This document shows, in pieces, positions 5,746 to 10,701 of a DNA stretch of 10,701 nucleotides. The first letter of the stretch is position 1; each line of letters begins with the position of its first letter. The notes beneath the pieces were generated by a model. That model was not told the DNA's origin. It made no database searches and worked only from the letters and a program-made list of their open reading frames with translations. Position numbers and translations under genes: made by a program. This DNA comes from JAYTQQ01 sp043746635 (GTDB lineage Bacteria; Bdellovibrionota; Bdellovibrionia; Bdellovibrionales; JAMPXM01), in NCBI GenBank assembly GCA_043746635.1, contig JAYTQQ010000108.1, positions 1 to 10,701 of the forward strand, written 5' to 3'.

Positions 5746-7359
5746 GTGAGAAATTTATCGAACTCAAACCAGCGTTTAATTTTTTCGTTTATTTTATTAA
5801 GTTTAGTTTTTGGCATAACGAATGTGCAAGCTCAGCAATATGATGCGATGGGAAATTACACTGGGGGTTCGGATGATACATCCTATCAAGCCCCTGCTGC
5901 GCAAACCGGTTCTGCTCCTTCATATACTGCCTACGGCACTGGTTCTAGCGTAAAGAAGTCCCCAAAAAAGGCTCCTTCTGTCGCTTACCCAAGTTCCACT
6001 ACAACGTCTACCACTCAGCCGATTGACGCTACGGTCGATCCGGCAGAGTACTCTCAACTGGACCAAGTAGCGCCTGCTGCTTCAGCTAGTCAAATTCCAC
6101 ACGATAATAATACATATGGTGACTCTACTGGTTCGACGAACTCTGAGCCTACTCCTGATACTAAAGATTCGGGAGCTCCTCCGGGAGGCTCGACACCGAC
6201 TACCGATGTTGTTACAGGATCCGCATGCGAAGCGGGTCAAGCCAGAACATACGATCCTGAAACTAGAATGCACACTTGTAGTGGCTCAGGACAAACAGCT
6301 GCCGACAATCCTTGTACTGCGGCGGTGGAAGATACAGCCAGCATATGTACGGCTTCAAACTCATATGCAATCGCCCAGCAAGTGGCAGCTACAGTTTCGA
6401 TTGCCGGAGCGTCAACGGCTAACGCCGGTGCAGCCTGTAAGATGCAATCGACAATTGCGACCACTCAAGGACTTTTCGCAGGTGGTGTCTCTGCCGGTTG
6501 CTTTGCGAAAATTTCAGATTGTAAGTCAAGTTGTGATCCGGCGAAGGCCGCCGACAGCCTTAAGCCTGCATATAAAACGGGACTTGCTCAGTGTAGCAGA
6601 TACACAATCAATGCAGCCGCAAGTGCCGCACAGGCAGCATCTAATTTTGTAGCGGCCAGACTTGCTGGTGACTGCGCGAAGGCCTACACTGCAGATATCC
6701 CGCACCCGAATCCAACACTTGTTCAGTCTTGCTCGGGTGATCCGACTTACGCGGCCACTCACACTCTTGATTGTTATTGCATCAGCAATCCTGGCGACGC
6801 AAAGTGTCCGAACCCAGCGCTTGCTCTCACTCCTGGCGGAGTCACCGGAACTCTCTCTTCAAGCGGACTCAAAGTAGGTACCGGAGATCCCAATTTGGGT
6901 GCCGGTGGTTTGGGAAACTCGGCTCTTCCAACTCCTGGCCCTAGCACTGCGGCTGCAGCCGGAGCTGCTCCTTTACCACCCGTTGGCGGACTCGATGGAG
7001 GCGGCGGCGCACCCGCAGGGGCGGCACTCGCAGCCGCACCCGAAGATGCAGGAGGAGCCGGAGCGGCTGCCGGATCAGGAAATATATTTGGCGGATTTTC
7101 TGCCGGCCAAGGCGGATTCTCTTACGGTCACGCGGCTGGTTCTTCTGGCGGTGGCGGAGTCGCTGGAGCGGTCAAATCTCTTGCAACAAAATTTAATTTA
7201 GGCGGACTTTTTCCAAAAAGAAATGATTACATCAATCGATCGGTTGCCGGCATGAGCGTTTCGGCAAAAGATGGCGTGACGGGTCCGAATGGACCAAGCA
7301 TTTGGGAAAAAGTTTCGAGACGTTACCAAATTAAAAAGGGCGAACTCTTACCTCCATAG
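5746..7359 (+). CDS. Exported Cys-rich, Gly/Ala-rich protein with C-terminal RRYQ motif
   Basis: This is a 537-residue protein of unrecognised family. It starts at a GTG with GAGG (5737-5740) 5 nt upstream. A signal peptide with core L11-V21 probably ends at V-Q-A (27-29), with Q30-Q-Y following. Residues 30-160 are a Ser/Thr/Pro-rich, disordered-looking stretch. Residues 161-354 hold 14 cysteines (161, 178, 190, 201, 231, 252, 259, 263, 283, 310, 329, 343, 345, 354) in an Ala-rich, probably helical domain, an even number that suits disulfides in an oxidising compartment. Residues about 363-475 are Gly/Ala low-complexity. The last part is basic and ordered-looking, with S-I-W-E-K-V-S-R-R-Y-Q-I-K-K (518-531) close to the end. 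The next gene encodes a smaller protein of the same layout, 35 nt downstream. A surface or periplasmic role is likely; the function is not evident. Confidence 0.85.
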   Translation: MRNLSNSNQRLIFSFILLSLVFGITNVQAQQYDAMGNYTGGSDDTSYQAPAAQTGSAPSYTAYGTGSSVKKSPKKAPSVAYPSSTTTSTTQPIDATVDPAEYSQLDQVAPAASASQIPHDNNTYGDSTGSTNSEPTPDTKDSGAPPGGSTPTTDVVTGSACEAGQARTYDPETRMHTCSGSGQTAADNPCTAAVEDTASICTASNSYAIAQQVAATVSIAGASTANAGAACKMQSTIATTQGLFAGGVSAGCFAKISDCKSSCDPAKAADSLKPAYKTGLAQCSRYTINAAASAAQAASNFVAARLAGDCAKAYTADIPHPNPTLVQSCSGDPTYAATHTLDCYCISNPGDAKCPNPALALTPGGVTGTLSSSGLKVGTGDPNLGAGGLGNSALPTPGPSTAAAAGAAPLPPVGGLDGGGGAPAGAALAAAPEDAGGAGAAAGSGNIFGGFSAGQGGFSYGHAAGSSGGGGVAGAVKSLATKFNLGGLFPKRNDYINRSVAGMSVSAKDGVTGPNGPSIWEKVSRRYQIKKGELLPP

Positions 7360-7394
7360 TCTTTTCAAACATATTTAGATGAGGACGCATTTTG

Positions 7395-8300
7395 ATGAAA
7401 AAGATTTTTGCTAAACAGAATTTATTTATATGGCTCATTTTATCAATGAGCTTTTCTGAAGTCTCACGCGCCGACAATACGGCAGGTAATTCTTCGAAAG
7501 GATCTGCACTGACGATCGTAGGCGAAGGCATCACTGGCGGGATGGGCGTCTACATGGGCAGGCAGTGCCCTCCTAACAACTATATGGCTTGTTTTATGGC
7601 CGCACAATGTGCGTTGCAGTTAATTTCTTCATTAGGTTCGCAATCCTCGATGGATGGAGTGAACGGCGCCTACCAAGCCAGTGGTTATGGCACTGGCACC
7701 GGCGGGACCGGTGACCCCAATGGAGGGTCGTCAGGCACTGATAACAACGGCACATCAGGACCCGGGTCCGCAAACAATGCACATACCGCAAATTCAGGAG
7801 CACTCGCAAACCTGCAAAAAATCCAATCATCTCTTTCAAGAGCAGGCGTGAAAATTGATCCCGCAACCGGCAATATCACGATGCCAAATGGTTCCACCGT
7901 TTCGGCAAATGCTTCACCCGATTCTCTCAAAGGACTTCCAGGATTTGATCCCTTACAAGTCGACTCTGCTCTAGCCGACGAAAAGAAAATGGAAGCAAGC
8001 CTACTCGCTAAAGCCGCTGCTGGTGGTGCCTTTGGTGGATACCAATCTGGCGGTGGCGGAAGCCGCAGCGGAGCCAACGCCGTCAATCCGAATGCGTCAA
8101 ACGACGATGCGATGAACAGATACCTCGCCGGCCTCAACGGAAAAAACCGCAACCCTGGTTCGATCAAGCAAGGTGTCGCAGGGCTTTCTCGTAAATTAGG
8201 ATCTGAAAGTATTGGCGTAAAGGGCGATAACATTTTTGAAATGGTTAATCGCAGATACCAAGCTCAAGATAAACAGAATGCTTTCTTAAGAGAAAAATAA
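7395..8300 (+). CDS. Smaller exported Gly-rich partner with the same C-terminal RRYQ motif
   Basis: This is a 301-residue protein from the ATG at 7395. A TTG directly before it (7392) is an alternative start, and GAGGA (7381-7385) could serve either. The signal peptide core (about 10-20) ends at S-R-A (24-26) before D27-N. Three cysteines follow within residues 58-72 (R-Q-C-P-P and A-Q-C-A-L). A Gly/Asn/Ser-rich linker covers about 96-133. An ordered-looking segment (135-205) has S-L-S-R-A-G-V-K-I-D-P-A-T-G and F-D-P. A second Gly-rich linker (209-228) leads to a basic C-terminus with N-I-F-E-M-V-N-R-R-Y-Q (279-289). The end matches the upstream protein at I-x-E-x-V-x-R-R-Y-Q, in both cases 9 to 12 residues from the C-terminus. 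The order of signal peptide, Cys segment, Gly-rich linker and basic tail is also shared. I infer that they are related or act together, and cotranscription is likely. The family is not recognised. Confidence 0.83.
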   Translation: MKKIFAKQNLFIWLILSMSFSEVSRADNTAGNSSKGSALTIVGEGITGGMGVYMGRQCPPNNYMACFMAAQCALQLISSLGSQSSMDGVNGAYQASGYGTGTGGTGDPNGGSSGTDNNGTSGPGSANNAHTANSGALANLQKIQSSLSRAGVKIDPATGNITMPNGSTVSANASPDSLKGLPGFDPLQVDSALADEKKMEASLLAKAAAGGAFGGYQSGGGGSRSGANAVNPNASNDDAMNRYLAGLNGKNRNPGSIKQGVAGLSRKLGSESIGVKGDNIFEMVNRRYQAQDKQNAFLREK

Positions 8301-8343
8301 TGAGCGCTCCATATTTCAGAAACGCCCATCTCATAAATAAATT

Positions 8344-8670
8344 TTAATGTAACCACTGACTTCCGTTTGTGGCGTTACGAACTTTCATGTCACGTTCGAT
8401 CGAGTCAGTTGCGTTATTGATCTCATCAATCTGATACAGCAAAACTTTTTTAGCATCGCTAATCGCTGCGTAGAGGTCTTCGCCAGCCGCTTCTGCTTCG
8501 ATCACTCCTTCAGGAACATTCGCAGACAGTCTCACGCTCTTTTCTTTCGTTTCGTTTTGTACTAATACGTTCACCTGCGTATTGGGAACAAGAAAGGGCT
8601 CGAGTTCAGAAACCTGCTGATAAATATAGGCCTGTAATTCTTTGTCTGGATTCGTATAATTTGCGTTCAT
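8344..8670 (-). CDS. hpf: Short HPF/RaiA-type ribosome-associated protein
   Basis: This 108-residue protein resembles the HPF/RaiA (sigma-54 modulation) family, which binds the 30S subunit in slow growth and blocks or dimerises ribosomes. The best evidence is the central V-N-V-L-V (33-37) strand, then V-R-L-S-A-N (46-51) and A-E-A-A-G-E-D-L-Y-A-A-I-S-D-A-K (58-74). The last matches the family pattern A-x-A-x-x-x-D-x-Y-A-A-I-D-x-x. The start at 8670 is chosen because AGGAGG lies 3 nt upstream, slightly closer than usual. An upstream in-frame ATG at 8718 would add 16 residues, has no such site and would overlap the predicted -35. There is no long C-terminal dimerisation domain, so this is the short form. 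The tail (about 86-108) is polar and not typical. It converges on the secreted-protein pair and diverges from ung. Confidence 0.8.
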   Translation of the reverse strand: MNANYTNPDKELQAYIYQQVSELEPFLVPNTQVNVLVQNETKEKSVRLSANVPEGVIEAEAAGEDLYAAISDAKKVLLYQIDEINNATDSIERDMKVRNATNGSQWLH

Positions 8671-8689
8671 AGGCCTCCTCTTCTGTCTT

Positions 8690-8718
8690 AAATCTGAGAT
8701 CGTAAACAGTCTTGTCAA
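8690..8718 (-). promoter_or_regulatory. Candidate hpf promoter with consensus -35
   Basis: On the minus strand a perfect TTGACA lies at 8718-8713. The following 17 to 18 nt lead to AGATTT/GATTTA (8695-8689), a poor -10. The -35 is inverted relative to, and overlaps, the ung -35 candidate. The call rests mainly on the -35 and position. Confidence 0.35.
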
Positions 8719-8740
8719 GACGACGATTTCGCATTAAAAA
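8712..8740 (+). promoter_or_regulatory. Candidate ung promoter giving a nearly leaderless mRNA
   Basis: TTGTCA (8712-8717) and TAAAAA (8735-8740) are 17 nt apart, a normal sigma-70 spacing. The first ATG begins at 8747, only 6 nt after the -10, so transcription would begin at or beside the start codon. No Shine-Dalgarno is seen. The inverted repeat GACGAC (8719-8724) and GTCGTC (8741-8746) flanks the -10. Confidence 0.4.
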
Positions 8741-8746
8741 GTCGTC

Positions 8747-9451
8747 ATGATGACTGAAACGACCGTTGATCCCGATAAAATCAATCTTGAACCCAACTGG
8801 AAGAAGCGCCTCCTCCCTGAGTTTTCTAAAGCCTATCTACTAGAGCTGCGTGAATTTTTGCGCAAAGAGAAGGCAAACGGGCGCATCGTTTATCCTGCTT
8901 CAGCAGACATTTTTGCAGCATTTCGGGAGACTCCTTTTGAAAAAGTGCGTGTGGTGATTTTGGGACAGGATCCTTACCACGGCCCCGGCCAAGCTCATGG
9001 TTTGTCGTTTTCGGTACCGACGGGTGTTCCTGCGCCTCCTTCTTTGGTAAATATTTTCAAAGAACTTCAGACCGACGTTGATGGATTCGTGAAACCCAAG
9101 CACGGCAATTTATTATCTTGGGCCCGTCAAGGTGTGTTGCTGCTCAATAGCGTTTTGACGGTTGAAGCAGGCAAGGCAGGCTCTCACCAAAATCGTGGAT
9201 GGGAAATTTTCACGGACCGCGTGATTGAACTGCTCAGCACCGAACGCGAACATTTGGTTTTTATTTTATGGGGATCTTATGCGCAGAAAAAAGGTGCGAA
9301 GATTGATCGCAACAAACATCTCGTGATTGAGAGTGTGCATCCATCGCCGCTTTCTTCGTATCGAGGATTTTTCGGGAGTAAACCGTTCAGTCAAGCCGCT
9401 CAATATTTGAAAGCTTCTGATGGCTACGATTTAAATTTCAAGATTGATTAA
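8747..9451 (+). CDS. ung: Uracil-DNA glycosylase, family 1
   Basis: This 234-residue enzyme excises uracil from DNA to start base-excision repair. Family 1 motifs are all present: the water-activating loop G-Q-D-P-Y-H-G (73-79) with catalytic D75, the Pro-rich loop P-A-P-P-S-L (94-99), the uracil-binding L-L-N-S (131-134) with N133, and the leucine loop H-P-S-P-L-S-S-Y-R-G-F-F-G (197-209) with catalytic H197. Length is typical (E. coli Ung 229). Two consecutive ATGs at 8747 and 8750 start the frame; no ribosome binding site precedes them, and the upstream promoter candidate suggests a leaderless transcript. The gene is divergent from hpf and convergent with ubiE, with 61 nt between stops, so it appears to be monocistronic. 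No key residue is missing. Confidence 0.98.
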   Translation: MMTETTVDPDKINLEPNWKKRLLPEFSKAYLLELREFLRKEKANGRIVYPASADIFAAFRETPFEKVRVVILGQDPYHGPGQAHGLSFSVPTGVPAPPSLVNIFKELQTDVDGFVKPKHGNLLSWARQGVLLLNSVLTVEAGKAGSHQNRGWEIFTDRVIELLSTEREHLVFILWGSYAQKKGAKIDRNKHLVIESVHPSPLSSYRGFFGSKPFSQAAQYLKASDGYDLNFKID

Positions 9452-9512
9452 GCGAAGAATGAGCAGTTATTTTTAGACGGGCCCTTAGGAGAGTAAACAG
9501 AGAATCAAAGCC

Positions 9513-10223
9513 CTATTTTTCTAATCGGTATGCGAAACAAATACCTAAGCTGAACTTACGAAATTCAGACTTCTTAAAAGCCCCACTCGCCGTCACGAGC
9601 TCTAAAAATTCGTCACCACACGGAAAGCGCGCTGAAGACGACTGCAAATATTTATACGCCGACGTATTGCCCGTGATAAATCCACCGAGATACGGCAAGG
9701 CTTTCTCAGAGTAGAATTGATAAAATTCACGAACGACCGGAATCGACGGCTGACCAAATTCTAAGATCATGACCTTGCCACCAGGTTTACACACACGAGC
9801 CATCTCGCGAAGAGCCAACAACGGGTCAGCAACGTTACGAATTCCAAAAGAGATGCTTACTACATCAAAAGAAGCATCCGCATAAGGTAATGCCGTCACG
9901 TCTGCTGTTTCGAATTGAATATCGAGACCCAGAGCCAACGCCTTTGAAGGAGCCGTCGTGAGCATGTCTGCACAAAAATCACTTCCAATAACGGTGCCCG
10001 TGAAGCCAACCGCTTTTTTGAATTCAATGGCGAGGTCTCCGGTACCGGTTGCGCAGTCTAGAACGTGAAGGCCGGCTGCGGCCCCACTCCACTCGGCTAA
10101 ATTTTTGCGCCATAAATGATGAATACCTACCGATAAAATATTATTGGCGCGGTCATATTTTGAAGCGACCGTACTGAACATGGATTTGATTTTTGCTGAT
10201 TCAGGGCCTACGAGATTTTGCAT
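9513..10223 (-). CDS. ubiE: Demethylmenaquinone/2-polyprenyl-benzoquinol C-methyltransferase
   Basis: This 236-residue class I SAM-dependent methyltransferase adds the ring methyl in the last step of menaquinone synthesis and, in ubiquinone makers, an intermediate C-methylation. Family-specific signs are the N-terminal F-S-x-V-A-x-x-Y-D-R-A-N (16-27) and L-S-V-G-I-H-H-L-W-R (30-39). The SAM-binding motif I is V-L-D-C-A-T-G-T-G-D-L-A (54-65), followed by D108-V-T-A-L-P-Y with S-F-D, then S-F-G-I-R-N-V (125-131) and Y-K-Y-L-Q-S-S-S-A-R-F-P (190-201). Whether it is MenG only or dual depends on which quinone the organism makes. The ATG overlaps the stop of the DAHP synthase gene by one nucleotide (TAATG), so translational coupling is likely. 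No terminator was seen between its stop and the converging ung stop. Confidence 0.96.
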   Translation of the reverse strand: MQNLVGPESAKIKSMFSTVASKYDRANNILSVGIHHLWRKNLAEWSGAAAGLHVLDCATGTGDLAIEFKKAVGFTGTVIGSDFCADMLTTAPSKALALGLDIQFETADVTALPYADASFDVVSISFGIRNVADPLLALREMARVCKPGGKVMILEFGQPSIPVVREFYQFYSEKALPYLGGFITGNTSAYKYLQSSSARFPCGDEFLELVTASGAFKKSEFRKFSLGICFAYRLEK

Positions 10224-10701
10224 TAGTATAACTCTGCCATTTTCTCGCCAGATGCCATACCGACGCCTGCAGAAACGCGACGTCCACAGGCTAAAGCAAC
10301 CGCACGGCAGCGTGACATCACGTTTGCGAATCCATCCATGCTCAAAGCTTGAAATGCATCACTCTTCGATTGGGCGGGATCGATATGAACTTCAACCATG
10401 ATTCCATCTGCGCCAGCAGCAATTGCTGCAGCCGCCATCGGAGCGATGAGTTCGGGACGACCGGTCCCGTGCGATGGATCAACGACTATAGCGAAAGAAG
10501 TGTGCGCCTTAATGTACGCGACCGCATTGAGGTCAAGAGTATTTCGAGTTTTTGTCTCAAATGTGCGGATGCCGCGTTCGCAGAGGATGACATTGGGATT
10601 TCCGCCTTGGAGGATGTAATCTGCGGCGTTTAGCCACTCTTCGATCGTCGCAGAAAATCCACGCTTGAGCATGATGGGCTTACCGGTCTTCGCAACTTCT
10701 T
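10223..10701 (-). CDS. aroF: 3-deoxy-7-phosphoheptulonate (DAHP) synthase, C-terminal part
   Basis: This enzyme condenses phosphoenolpyruvate and erythrose 4-phosphate, the first step of the chorismate pathway. Only the last 158 complete codons lie in the window; the frame runs open through the right edge, and the ATG at 10672 is internal (Met in K-P-I-M-L-K-R). Motifs match the type I-beta (Bacillus AroA/KDO8P-synthase-like) group: K-R-G-F-S-A-T-I-E-E-W-L just after the edge, then C-E-R-G-I-R-T-F-E-T-x-T-R-N-T-L-D-L, V-D-P-S-H-G-T-G and G-I-M-V-E-V-H-x-D-P with S-D-A-F-Q-A-L. Beyond that, about 37 residues (from about D-G-F onward) form a C-terminal tail ending G-E-K-M-A-E-L-Y that is longer than I expect for the family. 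Any regulatory N-terminal domain, such as a ferredoxin-like or chorismate mutase domain, is outside the window. Confidence 0.93.
   Translation of the reverse strand, partial: EVAKTGKPIMLKRGFSATIEEWLNAADYILQGGNPNVILCERGIRTFETKTRNTLDLNAVAYIKAHTSFAIVVDPSHGTGRPELIAPMAAAAIAAGADGIMVEVHIDPAQSKSDAFQALSMDGFANVMSRCRAVALACGRRVSAGVGMASGEKMAELY

Noticed and set aside
6116..6652. 178-codon plus-strand frame inside the large secreted-protein gene
   Set aside because: It lies in another frame of a gene with signal peptide, a ribosome site and a coherent domain layout. The translation is rich in R, L and Q with no recognisable motif.
6850..7170. DNA tandem repeat in the Gly/Ala-coding part of the large secreted gene
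   Set aside because: The protein is low-complexity, but codons vary and no regular repeat unit is seen in the DNA.
7685..8233. 182-codon minus-strand frame opposite the second secreted protein
   Set aside because: It is Pro/Leu/Ala-rich, as expected for the complement of Gly-rich coding DNA, and lacks a ribosome site.
8301..8343. Possible intrinsic terminator between the secreted pair and hpf
   Set aside because: Only the 8-bp palindrome GAGCGCTC (8302-8309) and a 4-bp outer pairing are found. No stable GC stem followed by a T-tract is present.
8671..8718. Longer hpf start at 8718
   Set aside because: The ATG at 8670 has AGGAGG just upstream, and the longer version adds a basic segment not seen in the family and covers the predicted promoter.
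9452..9512. Terminator between converging ung and ubiE
   Set aside because: GGGCCC and a few T-runs are present, but they do not form a stem with a following T-tract on either strand.

Overview
The window looks like chromosomal DNA of a Gram-negative bacterium, most plausibly a Bdellovibrio-like member of the Bdellovibrionota or a neighbouring group. This is inferred from gene content and style: outer-membrane type lipoproteins, menaquinone/ubiquinone methylation, GTG and TTG starts, and secreted Gly/Ala/Ser-rich proteins. No rRNA or tRNA is present to fix the taxonomy. I see no mobile element, CRISPR array or tRNA.

Layout from left to right: (1) A minus-strand cluster reads nth (endonuclease III), a DoxX-family membrane protein, then the start of a membrane-anchored solute-binding-like protein that runs off the left edge (1-1353). 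(2) Divergent from it is a tight plus-strand operon: an Eis-like GNAT acetyltransferase, a lipoprotein of unknown function (4-nt ATGA overlap) and a DdlA-length D-Ala-D-Ala ligase with a TTG start (1457-4512). (3) A minus-strand lipoprotein-type S1 (trypsin-fold) protease, clearly more AT-rich than its neighbours, converges on ddl with both stop codons inside one small hairpin (4523-5500). (4) After a 245-nt AT-rich divergent spacer come two plus-strand exported, low-complexity proteins sharing a C-terminal motif, I-[WF]-E-x-V-x-R-R-Y-Q (5746-8300). (5) A short HPF/RaiA-type ribosome-associated protein on minus and uracil-DNA glycosylase (ung) on plus diverge from a 76-nt spacer with back-to-back -35-like elements (8344-9451). 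(6) A minus-strand pair, DAHP synthase (cut by the right edge) and UbiE/MenG methyltransferase, overlaps by one nucleotide (9513-10701).

How the genes fit together: nth and ung are base-excision repair enzymes but sit in separate transcription units. The DAHP synthase opens the chorismate pathway, and UbiE/MenG finishes menaquinone (or an intermediate ubiquinone step), so that pair may link aromatic precursor supply to quinone synthesis. Ddl makes the D-Ala-D-Ala of peptidoglycan precursors. The region between ddl and hpf (about 4.5-8.3 kb) is the accessory-looking part: an AT-rich surface protease with an unusual specificity pocket and two exported proteins of unrecognised family. It is the best place to look for something undescribed, although the sequence alone does not show that these three genes form one system.
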